A stretch of 15,666 bases of DNA from Actinomycetota bacterium (GTDB taxonomy: Bacteria > Actinomycetota > Actinomycetes > Streptosporangiales > Streptosporangiaceae). Below the pieces are notes generated by a model. That model searched no databases. It was not told where the DNA came from and saw only the letters and a list, made by a program, of their open reading frames with translations. The stretch lies in NCBI GenBank assembly GCA_003140115.1, contig PLIQ01000412.1:5937-21602 (forward strand), written 5' to 3'. The position numbers and the translations under genes were made by a program. Shown piece by piece: positions 1 to 6,543 of the stretch. The stretch's first letter is position 1. Each line of letters opens with the position of its first letter.

Positions 1-61
1 TATAAAAATGAGCGAGAGCAGGTAATCCCGAAATGGTCATTACGCAGGCCGACCCCGCGCG

Positions 62-322
62 GTGGATCGTCGGCGCCGGGCAGATCCCGGCCTGGTCGCG
101 GCCGAGATCGCCAGGGGGCCGCAGATTCCCGTGCCGCCCGGCTATTGGGGTGTTGAAGTGATCACCGGGTGCGGGCACCGGATGGCCCGCAGCGGCTTCA
201 CCGCCGGTGATGTCGTGGCCGAGGCCGCGCGCCGGAGCTGGACCCTCTGCCAGGAGTGCGGCCGGGAACTGGCCGTCCAGGCCGGCGTGTCCGGAAGGGT
301 CGTCTTCCAGGAGGCACGATGA
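62..322 (+). CDS. Small hypothetical protein with CxH and CxxC pairs
   Basis: This is an 86-residue protein that I do not recognise. It has a Cys-Gly-His at residues 37-39 and a Cys-x2-Cys at 63-66. The two pairs are 23 residues apart, a spacing that could hold one zinc ion, so a small zinc-binding fold is possible (inference). The only start codon available between the upstream in-frame stop (TAA at 23-25) and the conserved-looking core is the GTG at 62, and it has no clear ribosome binding site. An ATG at 33 opens another frame that stops at 158. The gene may therefore have a frameshifted or lost N-terminus. Its stop overlaps the ATG of a 36-codon frame at 319 in an ATGA arrangement. Confidence 0.5.
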   Translation: MDRRRRADPGLVAAEIARGPQIPVPPGYWGVEVITGCGHRMARSGFTAGDVVAEAARRSWTLCQECGRELAVQAGVSGRVVFQEAR

Positions 323-429
323 CCGCTAGGACCGCACGTCCCGGTCGGCATCGTGTTCCTGATGGGCGGAACCACCGTCCTCGCAACAGAACCGGACGTT
401 CACCTATGCCATTTCAGCAGGCTGAGTGA
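319..429 (+). CDS. Possible 36-residue translationally coupled ORF
   Basis: An ATG at 319 overlaps the TGA of the preceding small gene (ATGA). A good Shine-Dalgarno (AGGAGG, about 309-314) sits 4-5 bases before it. This start signal is better than that of the upstream gene. The product is short, rich in Arg and Pro, and resembles no family I know. A start signal this good on such a poor frame suggests the downstream gene has been truncated or rearranged. The following bases in the frame of the upstream gene (335-436) encode a more protein-like stretch (GIVFLMGGTTVLATEPDV), faintly like the C-terminus of DUF5753-type regulators. Low confidence. Confidence 0.22.
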   Translation: MTARTARPGRHRVPDGRNHRPRNRTGRSPMPFQQAE

Positions 430-472
430 ACGTTCTTGAAGCTGCGACCGGAGGCTGGCACTGCGCATAGGT
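396..472. promoter_or_regulatory. Inverted-repeat cluster upstream of SDR gene
   Basis: The segment 396-409 reads ACGTTCACCTATGC. Its first half recurs inverted as GTGAACGT at 426-433, inside the palindrome GAACGTTC at 428-435. Its second half recurs inverted as GCATAGGT at 465-472. Paired 8-bp inverted repeats of this kind in front of a dehydrogenase gene fit operators of a TetR-type repressor, but no such regulator is in the window and the assignment is inference. Confidence 0.35.
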
Positions 473-594
473 TAGGTGCTGGTAGCTCGTTCAGGCTGTG
501 ACCGCGTTCTTCGGCCGGTACCGACTCCGCAGGAGCCAATCGGACGTCCATGAACGAGAACCGCGGGCCCGGGCACAAGAAAGGCAAGATTCTT

Positions 595-1419
595 ATGGCG
601 GGACGGCTCGACGGCAAGGTCGCCCTGATCACAGGAGCGGCCAGGGGACAGGGCCGTAGCCACGCGGTGCGCCTGGCCCAGGACGGCGCCGACGTGATCG
701 CGGTGGATATCTGCCGCCAGATCGATTCGGTCGCCTACCCGCTGGCGACGCCGGCGGACCTCGCCCGGACCGTATCGGAGGTCGAGGCTCTGGGTCGGCG
801 CATTGTTGCCGCCGAGGCCGACGTCCGCGACGCTGCCGCCCTGCGGGCCGCTGTGGCCAGTGGTCTCGCGCGGCTCGGCGCGGTGGATATCGTGGTGGCC
901 AACGCGGGCATCGGGATGATGTCCGAGGACGCCAGCGAAGAGCAGGCGTTCCGCGACCAGGTCGAGGTCAACCTGTTCGGCGTCTGGAACACCGTCCAGG
1001 CCGCTGCCCCGGTCATGATCGAGCAGGGCCGAGGCGGCGCGATCGTCCTTACCGGGTCCACGCTCGGCCTGGTCGGCCGCGGGGGCGACGGCCGCGGCGG
1101 ATCGGACGGGTATTGCGCCAGCAAGCACGCCATCGTTGGCCTGGGGCGTACCTGGGCGCACTGGCTGGCCCCGCACAACATCCGCGTCAACTCCGTGCAC
1201 CCGGCCGGGGCGAACACGCCGATGGTGATCAACGAGGCGGTGGCCAAGCTGTTCGCCAGCGCTCCGGCCTCCAGCGGCGCCGATGTGGGCAACCTCCTGG
1301 ACGTCCAGCTCATCGAAGCCGTCGACGTCAGCAACGCGATCGCCTGGCTGGTCTCCGACGAGGCCCGCTACGTCACCGGCGTGGCCCTCCCGGTCGACGC
1401 AGGGTACACCGCCAAATAG
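595..1419 (+). CDS. Mycofactocin-type SDR family oxidoreductase
   Basis: This is a 274-residue NAD(P)-dependent short-chain dehydrogenase. The nucleotide-binding motif TGAARGQGR lies at residues 13-21, NAG at 103-105, catalytic Ser at 155, and YxxxK at 173-177. The GARGQGR form of the glycine motif, and the extra segment after strand 2 (DICRQI...YPLATPADL, about 38-56), are typical of the mycofactocin-coupled subgroup. That subgroup keeps its nicotinamide cofactor bound and passes electrons to the peptide-derived redox carrier mycofactocin. Substrate is unknown, probably an alcohol or ketone. I chose ATG 595 (AAAGG about 10 bases upstream) because the family starts just before the Rossmann strand. 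An in-frame ATG at 550 would add 15 unconserved residues. No mycofactocin biosynthesis gene is nearby. The gene stands alone, with inverted repeats at 396-472 upstream. Confidence 0.93.
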   Translation: MAGRLDGKVALITGAARGQGRSHAVRLAQDGADVIAVDICRQIDSVAYPLATPADLARTVSEVEALGRRIVAAEADVRDAAALRAAVASGLARLGAVDIVVANAGIGMMSEDASEEQAFRDQVEVNLFGVWNTVQAAAPVMIEQGRGGAIVLTGSTLGLVGRGGDGRGGSDGYCASKHAIVGLGRTWAHWLAPHNIRVNSVHPAGANTPMVINEAVAKLFASAPASSGADVGNLLDVQLIEAVDVSNAIAWLVSDEARYVTGVALPVDAGYTAK

Positions 1420-1439
1420 CCCGGCCTCACCGATCGAGT

Positions 1440-1740
1440 CAGCAGTCGTGCGATGCGGCCGGGCGCAACCTGCGGTCGGACCGGCCGGGTACGTCGTCAC
1501 CCGCGAGGTGGCGGCAGCAACGCTCGGGCTGGGCATGTCCGCGGCCGTTGATGCGGTCAACGCGGTACACGAGGTCCGGCCGGGCTGACGGCCGCTCGCG
1601 TCCTCGGGCCGGCTCGTCGTCGTCTTCGGGACCGTGCTCGCCGGTGGAGGCCGGGCACCGTCGGCGAGTCGCTGTGCGCCAGCCCGGCGTTGCCGCCCAG
1701 ATCGTCCCCGGCTGGGACGAGGCCGTGACGAGTGACTACG
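1440..1740 (+). pseudogene. Possible remnant of a medium-chain dehydrogenase in a geneless gap
   Basis: The gap 1420-1794 contains no intact gene. One forward frame reads REVAAATLGLGMSAAVDAVN and then VHEVRPG before a stop at 1586-1588, and continues in the same frame with SGRLVVVFGTVLAGGG (about 1604-1650). These two pieces look like the pre-Rossmann segment and a glycine-rich strand of zinc-type alcohol dehydrogenases or quinone reductases, with the cofactor-binding core missing. The match is by eye and weak. If wrong, the region simply holds nothing I can name. Confidence 0.25.
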
Positions 1741-1794
1741 GGACGGCGCGATCTCGGTAACCGATCCGCAACCGCGGACGGCGGGGGGCGGTCA

Positions 1795-2178
1795 TCATGC
1801 GACTCCGGCGACGCCTATCAGAGTGCCTTCGGGGGCTGTGAAGTGACCGATGACGAGGCCGTTCGGTGATGTGGCCGGACCCATGACCCGCGTGCCCCCG
1901 AGTTCTTCGGCGCGCTGCAAGGCCAGCTCGACATCCGGGACGCCGACGTAAAAGACAGCGTGGCTCTCGTAACCCTGTCCGCCTCCGACGCCACCGCGGA
2001 TGCCTGTGCCGTCTTCGGAGGTGACCAGGTCCAGGAAGCCGTAGCTATCCGGTTCCGATACCTCTCGCGCGACCGGCGAGGGCACGTCGAATTCCCAGCC
2101 GAAGAGCTCGCCGAAGTACTTGCGCAGCCGAGCCGGATCTTTACCTATGACCTCAAAATGCACGACCGGTTGTGACAC
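1795..2178 (-). CDS. VOC family protein (glyoxalase/dioxygenase fold)
   Basis: This is a 127-residue single-domain protein of the vicinal oxygen chelate superfamily. It opens with the usual strand VVHFEVIGKDPARLRKYFGE and the GWEFD turn (residues about 27-31). The second beta-alpha-beta-beta-beta module starts near AVFYVGVPDVELAL and ends with a GTLIGV strand. Family members bind a metal or act as small-molecule binding or resistance proteins; this subgroup has no assigned substrate. Length is normal. The GTG start at 2178 is supported by GGGAGG at 2187-2192 on the minus strand, 8 bases upstream. An ATG at 2185 lies in another frame and too close to that site. It is monocistronic as far as can be seen. 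Confidence 0.88.
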   Translation of the reverse strand: MSQPVVHFEVIGKDPARLRKYFGELFGWEFDVPSPVAREVSEPDSYGFLDLVTSEDGTGIRGGVGGGQGYESHAVFYVGVPDVELALQRAEELGGTRVMGPATSPNGLVIGHFTAPEGTLIGVAGVA

Positions 2179-2245
2179 CCGACATACCTCCCTGGCGTGG
2201 CGGCAGGCGTTGCGCCTGACTCGCCTCGCAATCTTCCCCTGACGT

Positions 2246-2323
2246 GGCGTCTGCAGGCCAGCGCTTCATGGGTAGCAGGATCCCGATAGCGCCCGCGAGC
2301 ATCAGGATGACACCGACGGCATG
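2246..2323 (-). pseudogene. Fragment resembling C-terminal helix of a DUF6458 membrane protein
   Basis: On the minus strand the bases just before the MFS fragment encode HAVGVILMLAGAIGILLPMK, followed by RW. This closely resembles the second transmembrane helix of the small actinobacterial DUF6458 proteins, which typically read TVGVILMxxGAxGLLLS. No start or first helix exists because the MFS sequence begins at the same point (2321-2323). It appears to be a truncated leftover at a rearrangement junction. Recognition is by eye. Confidence 0.35.
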
Positions 2324-2965
2324 CTGTACCTGGTCGGCCTGGTGGTTTTCACCTTCGCGTCGGTACTGTGCGGCTTTGCCGTCAGCACGGTGATGCTCCA
2401 GCTGTCCCGCGCCTTGCAGGGAATCGGCGGGGCGATCATGTTCGCGGTATCGCTGGCGTTGTTGGCGGACTCCTTCCGCGGCAAGGACCGCGGCGTCGCG
2501 TTCGGGGTGTGGGGAGCGGTGACCGGCCTGGCGGCGGCCATCGGGCCGCTGCTCGGCGGGGTGCTGACCTCCGGCATCTCCTGGCGGTGGATCTTCTTCG
2601 TGAACGTACCGATCAGCATCGAGGCCGTTACAATCGCGCTGCCAAAGGTGGACGAGTCGCGCGCGGCCCAGGCCAGCCGGCCCGACTGGGTCGGCTTCGC
2701 GCTCTTCACGGTGGCGCTGTCGAGCCTGGTCTACGGGCTCATCGAGTCGAACCAGCGGTCCTTCACCGACGGCTTGGTACTTGGCTGCCTCGCCGCGGCG
2801 GCGGTGCCCGGACTGTCCCGCAGAGGCCCGCAGATCGCCACGGCGGTGCAGTCCGGGGGAATCAGGAACGTGATCGTCCGGCTGCCCGAGCAGGCCAGGC
2901 TGGGCGTTGTCGCGCGACCGCGAGCACGTGGCCCCGCCGACCCGCGGGTTCCGTTGTTATCCTGA
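2321..2965 (+). pseudogene. Truncated MFS drug:H+ antiporter (DHA2-like)
   Basis: The recognisable portion is a stretch of a 14-helix DHA2-type major facilitator antiporter. It runs from helix 2 (YLVGLVVFTFASVLCGFA) through the ALQGIGGA motif, the ADSFRGKDRGVAFGVWGAV loop and helix, the G-rich GPLLGGVLT motif-C region, WRWIFFVNVPI, and a helix ending near residue 160. The first helix and the signature loop before helix 2 are missing at the 5' end. After about position 2800 the sequence stops resembling a transporter, so helices 7-14 are absent. The frame stays open for 214 codons, but the product could not be a working transporter. No convincing ribosome binding site precedes the ATG at 2321. 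It abuts a minus-strand DUF6458-like scrap, marking a deletion or recombination junction. Confidence 0.75.
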
Positions 2966-3001
2966 ATGCGACAAGGGAAACCGTCACCGCGAGGTGGAGA
3001 G

Positions 3002-3307
3002 TTGGCTGATCAAGTACCCGGGCCGCTGCGCCTGCTGGTTGAGTCCAGGCGCGAGCAGGTGATGGCGATCGCCTCTCGTCATCACGCCAGCAGGGTTCGC
3101 CTTTTCGGCTCCGCGGCGCGTGGTGAGGACAGGCCCGACAGCGACATCGACCTGCTCGTTGATTTCGATGAAGACAGCTCCCTGTTCGACCTGATCCGCA
3201 TGTCGCGCGAGCTCGAAACGCTACTCGGCCGTTCCGTTGACGTCGTCTCGGCCGGGGGCCTGAAGAGCCGCGATCAGGCCATCCTCGCGGAGTCGGTTGA
3301 CCTGTGA
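3002..3307 (+). CDS. mntA: MntA-like minimal nucleotidyltransferase antitoxin
   Basis: This is a 101-residue protein with the minimal nucleotidyltransferase fold. The GSx10DxD motif is exact: Gly36-Ser37, Asp48 and Asp50. In characterised pairs MntA transfers AMP to a tyrosine of the HepT toxin and so inactivates it. I chose the TTG at 3002 because a strong site (GAGGTGGAGA, 2990-2999) sits just before it. The in-frame ATG at 2966 would add 12 unconserved residues and place that site inside the gene. The stop overlaps the GTG start of hepT by 4 bases (GTGA), so the two are translationally coupled. The antitoxin lies first, as expected for a toxin-antitoxin operon. Confidence 0.88.
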   Translation: MADQVPGPLRLLVESRREQVMAIASRHHASRVRLFGSAARGEDRPDSDIDLLVDFDEDSSLFDLIRMSRELETLLGRSVDVVSAGGLKSRDQAILAESVDL

Positions 3308-3630
3308 GCCGCCCGGATGACGAGCGCGTCGCCGACATCCTGGATGCCGCTAGCGAAATCGGCGAGGTCATCGAGCTTGGCAGAGACGCCTGGGACAAGG
3401 ACCGGATCCGGCGGCTAGCGGTGGAGCGCCTTCTGGAGATCATCGGCGAGGCGGCGAATTCCCTCAGCGAGGAATTCCGCGCACAGCATCCAAGCATCCC
3501 CTGGCGCGACATCATCGGCCTGCGGGTCGTCCTTGCGCACCATTATCATCGAGTTGACCCAGGTCAGGTATGGACGATCGCCGATACCGAGGTTCCCAGG
3601 CTCGTTCAGGATCTTCGCTCTGAAGGATAG
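3304..3630 (+). CDS. hepT: HepT-like HEPN (DUF86) ribonuclease toxin
   Basis: This is a 108-residue all-helical HEPN-domain protein of the DUF86/HepT family. The catalytic RNase motif is present as Arg74-x4-His79-x-Tyr81 (RVVLAHHY). The tyrosine matches the residue that MntA AMPylates in the known Shewanella pair. The residue after Arg is Val instead of the common Asn, a departure that might weaken catalysis. The IPWRDIIGLR segment just before is typical of the family. It overlaps mntA by 4 bases. The pair sits in a region of gene remnants, which fits a mobile toxin-antitoxin module. A perfect 7-bp hairpin follows 36 bases after the stop. Confidence 0.9.
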   Translation: MSRPDDERVADILDAASEIGEVIELGRDAWDKDRIRRLAVERLLEIIGEAANSLSEEFRAQHPSIPWRDIIGLRVVLAHHYHRVDPGQVWTIADTEVPRLVQDLRSEG

Positions 3631-3665
3631 CGACAGGCGGCTGCAGTTGATCATGCCGCACCGAT

Positions 3666-3685
3666 GGCGGCGACTATACGCCGCC
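3666..3685 (+). terminator. Hairpin after mntA-hepT
   Basis: GGCGGCG (3666-3672) and CGCCGCC (3679-3685) form a perfect 7-bp stem around the loop ACTATA, 35 bases after the hepT stop. No T-tract follows, as is common in GC-rich actinobacteria. Likely ends the toxin-antitoxin transcript. Confidence 0.5.
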
Positions 3686-4223
3686 CCAACAGATCCTGCC
3701 GATTCGGCGCTTCAACGTGAGCCACGAGTCCGCCAGGCCCGACACAACAGAATGACCCATTCTGGAGCGGCGCGGACGGCCAGCCAGCCGACCTCCAATC
3801 CGTCCATAACGGATATCGCTTGCATCCTGACATCCAAACGTAATCATGGAGCGTGATGACACTGGCAGCGAGCAGACGGCTGACCGGATGCCAGATCGGG
3901 CTGATATACGGCGACATAAAGCTGCGCCGGCGCTGTTAGGCGCACTGTTCAGGTACCAAGCCAGCTCATGTCGCATAGGTGGGTGCTGCCGTTGGCGTCG
4001 GCGGCGGCGAGAGTGGCGGCGTCCGGGCTGAACGCGATCCGGTGTGTGTCTGCCCTGTCGTGTGCATGGGAGGAGCACCGAGCGTGAGAGACAGGCTGCG
4101 GGAATAGGACAACCGCTCATATGCAGTCAGAGGCGGAAAGCGGCGAGCCATGGGTGTCGGTCTGGGTACACCACGGGTGCATTGCGGGTAACCCACGGTT
4201 CATCTGTCCTGCCGGGCATAGTT
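3686..4223. other. Gene-poor stretch between hepT and propeller gene
   Basis: No intact gene is supported in these roughly 540 bases. GC content is lower than in the flanking genes over 3690-3940. The only recognisable element is a WD40-like scrap on the minus strand (3949-4035). The last 120 bases would contain the promoter of the propeller gene, but I see no convincing -35/-10 pair; the perfect palindrome GGGTAACCC lies near 4186. Confidence 0.5.
3949..4035 (-). pseudogene. C-terminal WD40-repeat remnant
   Basis: The minus strand encodes HRIAFSPDAATLAAADANGS and then THLCDM, with a stop at 3949-3951. This matches the consensus of a bacterial WD40 repeat (VxFSPDGxTLAxADxxGxxxLWD), with Trp replaced by Cys. 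Nothing upstream in this frame continues the repeats beyond about 4040, and no start is near. It is the last blade of a lost WD40 protein. Confidence 0.5.
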
Positions 4224-5399
4224 ATGCGCTCTGCCGAACCGGCGAGGCAGCGCATCCGTATCAAAGACGTGAGGACTCTCATGACCGCCGCGCTCGTGGG
4301 CGTGGCCGTGCTCGCGGTCAGCACGACAGCCCAGGCCGCAGGCGGCTTCAGCACCGTGGCGAGCCCCAATCCGGGCGCGAACTACAACGAGATCGACGGC
4401 GTCGCCGCCGTCACGGCGAGCGACGCCTGGGCGGTCGGCTTCCAGAGGTCCACCGGAGTGCTGTTCCATGTGCTCGTGGAGAAGTGGAACGGCACCGCCT
4501 GGTCAGTCGCCACTTCGGCCTCCCTGCCATCATCCGACGACACCAGGCTGCACGCGGCGGCCACGCTGTCCAGCACCGACATCTGGGCGGTGGGCAGCAT
4601 CACGACGTCCACGAGCACCCAGAGCCTCATCGAGCACTGGAACGGCACCTCGTGGTCAGTCGTGCCGTCCCCCGCGGGCGAGCCCGCGGACAGCGAACTC
4701 CTCGGCATCGCGGCGGTCTCAGCCGACGACATCTGGGCTGTCGGCCACACCACAGGCGGGGTCGGCGTGTCCGGGTCGCTGATCGAGAACTGGAACGGCT
4801 CGGCCTGGAGGGTGGTATCGGACCCGGCGCTGAGCGATTACGGCTACCTCACCGGCGTCGCCGCCGTCTCCTCCGACGATGTCTGGGCGGTGGGCCGCGA
4901 CGGCCGCCACCCAACCCCCATCATCGAGCAATGGAACGGGACAACCTGGACAGAGGTCAGCCAGCCGGTCAGCGGGTATGACAGCAGCCTGAACTCCGTC
5001 ACCGTGGTCAACAACGACGATGTATGGGCCGTCGGTGAGCAGAACCTCAACCAGACCGTGACCGAGCAGTGGAACGGGACAAGCTGGACGCTGGTGCCGA
5101 GCCCCTCGGTCACCGCGAACGGCACCCAGGACACCCTCAGCGCGGTGACCGCGCTCGGAGCCGGGGACGTCTGGGCGGTCGGGAGCACGCTGCCGACCAC
5201 ACAGGACTCACAGACCCTTGCCGAGCAGTGGAACGGCACAGCCTGGCAGATCGTGCCGACGACCGACCCATCCGCCTACACCAACGTCCTGGACACCGTA
5301 GCAGGCACCGCCGCGGGCCAGCGGCTGTGGGCAGCCGGGTACAGCACCAGCGGCGGCACACCGCAGTTCGCCACCCTCATCGAAACCACCAGCGGCTAA
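4224..5399 (+). CDS. Secreted seven-repeat beta-propeller protein
   Basis: A 391-residue exported protein of unknown function. A hydrophobic helix (about 21-38) ends in AQA (36-38), a good signal peptidase I site. The mature part has seven repeats of roughly 48 residues, each centred on a D-x-W-A-V-G strand. In the first six this is followed about 10-16 residues later by xWNGTxW and a VPSP-like turn. The seventh is QRLWAAG...ATLIE, lacking the WNG half. The N-terminal FSTVASPNPG supplies the missing strand, so the ring closes like a velcro-type seven-bladed propeller. Such repeats are common in secreted actinobacterial and Ktedonobacteria proteins; ligand unknown. ATG 4224 lacks a good ribosome binding site. 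GTG 4269 or ATG 4281 (GAGGA at 4271-4275) are alternatives that keep the signal helix. A strong hairpin follows the stop. Confidence 0.85.
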   Translation: MRSAEPARQRIRIKDVRTLMTAALVGVAVLAVSTTAQAAGGFSTVASPNPGANYNEIDGVAAVTASDAWAVGFQRSTGVLFHVLVEKWNGTAWSVATSASLPSSDDTRLHAAATLSSTDIWAVGSITTSTSTQSLIEHWNGTSWSVVPSPAGEPADSELLGIAAVSADDIWAVGHTTGGVGVSGSLIENWNGSAWRVVSDPALSDYGYLTGVAAVSSDDVWAVGRDGRHPTPIIEQWNGTTWTEVSQPVSGYDSSLNSVTVVNNDDVWAVGEQNLNQTVTEQWNGTSWTLVPSPSVTANGTQDTLSAVTALGAGDVWAVGSTLPTTQDSQTLAEQWNGTAWQIVPTTDPSAYTNVLDTVAGTAAGQRLWAAGYSTSGGTPQFATLIETTSG

Positions 5400-5401
5400 C
5401 G

Positions 5402-5432
5402 CCGCGTGGTGGCGCCGGCGGCCACCTCGCGG
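5402..5432 (+). terminator. Strong hairpin terminator after propeller gene
   Basis: Two bases after the TAA, CCGCG-T-GGTGGC (5402-5413) pairs with GCCACC-T-CGCGG (5421-5432) around a 7-base loop: 11 pairs with one T:T mismatch. No T-tract. Its position right behind the stop makes it a likely intrinsic terminator. Confidence 0.6.
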
Positions 5433-5654
5433 TCATACGCGAGCACGCCTCTCCCCGCAGCGGCAGAATGAACATTCGGTGCGACGCAGCCTCTCTCGCC
5501 GCTCGTTTGGAATGGCGTGCCGAACGGCGGTTCACGTGCGTCACGCAGCTCAAAAGGCAACGACGCAGCGTGGCAGATGGGCGGCGTCACTGCGCTGTAC
5601 CGGTTGGCGGCGGACATCCGCCGGTAAGGCCCCCGGCGATCGGTGGTTCTGCCC

Positions 5655-5660
5655 TACCGT
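5655..5660 (+). promoter_or_regulatory. Putative -10 of a leaderless promoter
   Basis: TACCGT matches the actinobacterial TANNNT -10 pattern and ends six bases before the ATG at 5667. That would put the transcript start at or next to the start codon. It agrees with the absence of any ribosome binding site. Confidence 0.35.
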
Positions 5661-5666
5661 CGTGAT

Positions 5667-6155
5667 ATGCCTGCCAGGAAGCGGCCCGCCCCCGAGGACG
5701 CCGTCACCGCCCGCCAGACCCTGCTCGATGGGCTCGCCCGCGACGCTGACATCTTCGAGCTGCTGAGCGAACTTGCGCCCCTGCACCCGCGAGATAACAC
5801 CTTCCCCGGCGAAGTGTTCCTTCACCTCGCCGCCGACGCGCTGGACTGGTGCGGGGTCAGCCGCGCCGACCTGCTACCCCTGGAAGGACTACGCGAGCGG
5901 TTCCTGCCCGATCACACTTTCCATGGCCGGCAAAACAAGAAGCTCCAGTACGCAGTGCTGGCCGCGGCAGCCCTCCACGGCGGGACCGAGCCGGACCTGC
6001 TCGATGAGGTCGCCTGGTGGCAGGCCGACGACTTCTGGCAGTACGCCCTGTTCGCGGCGGTCGCATACATCCGCGCCGCCGCCAGCCGGGCGGGCGCCCC
6101 GGTGCGCCAGGCATGCCAGGATCTGGCCCAGAGCCCTGGCCATCCGGTGCCATAA
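5667..6155 (+). CDS. Hypothetical helical protein, possibly leaderless
   Basis: A 162-residue cytoplasmic protein that I cannot assign to a named family. It is predicted by eye to be almost wholly alpha-helical, with the blocks DIFELLSELAPLHPRDNTFP (28-47), EVFLHLAADALDW, FLPDHTFHGRQNKKLQYAVL (79-98) and EVAWWQADDFWQYALFAAVA (114-133). The aromatic-rich last block suggests a buried core or an interaction surface rather than a membrane helix. No signal peptide or catalytic motif is visible. ATG 5667 is chosen over the in-frame GTG at 5643 because TANNNT at 5655 suggests a leaderless transcript. Codon use is normal for the genome, so it is likely real. Neighbours give no hint of its job. Confidence 0.7.
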   Translation: MPARKRPAPEDAVTARQTLLDGLARDADIFELLSELAPLHPRDNTFPGEVFLHLAADALDWCGVSRADLLPLEGLRERFLPDHTFHGRQNKKLQYAVLAAAALHGGTEPDLLDEVAWWQADDFWQYALFAAVAYIRAAASRAGAPVRQACQDLAQSPGHPVP

Positions 6156-6543
6156 CGACCACTTCGGGACACAGCCGAAGCGGTCATCCGACGGCGGGGC
6201 GGCCGAGATAACCGGATAAAGAGGGCGCGGCCGATGCGCCTGCGACTGACGAACGGGTCAGCCGCTCCAGCGCTCTAGACAGTGAAGGCAACAGATCTGG
6301 CCCGGCGTGCACCGTATCCGGCCCGGTACTTGCGGGGGAGTGTGCCGGTCGTTCGGGTGCCGGATGACCCGGGGTCGTTTGACGCCTCGGCGTGCTTTTG
6401 GCTGGAGGAGGGGGTCACCGCGAGCCGGGTGTCGATTGTGGTCCTGGCTGGCATGGCGGCCCGTTGCGTTGTCTGCCGCGGCAGTCAGGGCATGGAGCAC
6501 GTTGGCCAATGGGTGTTGTGTTTATCACGAGTCGGGTGAAGAG
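6156..6543. other. Geneless stretch with one doubtful 85-codon frame
   Basis: No gene is supported. One forward frame runs from a GTG at 6282 to 6539 (85 codons). It has no ribosome binding site, is rich in Cys and Trp toward its end, matches nothing I know, and has weaker third-position GC than its neighbours. It could be a decayed gene. No hairpin strong enough to be called a terminator for the convergent flanking genes was seen. Confidence 0.35.

Noticed and set aside
472..1560. Minus-strand 362-codon open frame
   Set aside because: It lies opposite the SDR gene, which has clear family motifs; the reverse product has none.
4121..4981. Second forward frame within the propeller gene
   Set aside because: It is Arg-rich and repetitive only because it shadows the WNGTxW repeats in another frame.
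4408..5346. Repeated DNA blocks as a CRISPR or satellite array
   Set aside because: The repeats are diverged coding repeats (DxWAVG, WNGTxW) with variable spacing inside one open frame.
6282..6539. 85-codon forward frame as a gene
   Set aside because: No ribosome binding site, no recognisable family, weak codon bias; kept only as a note on the gap.
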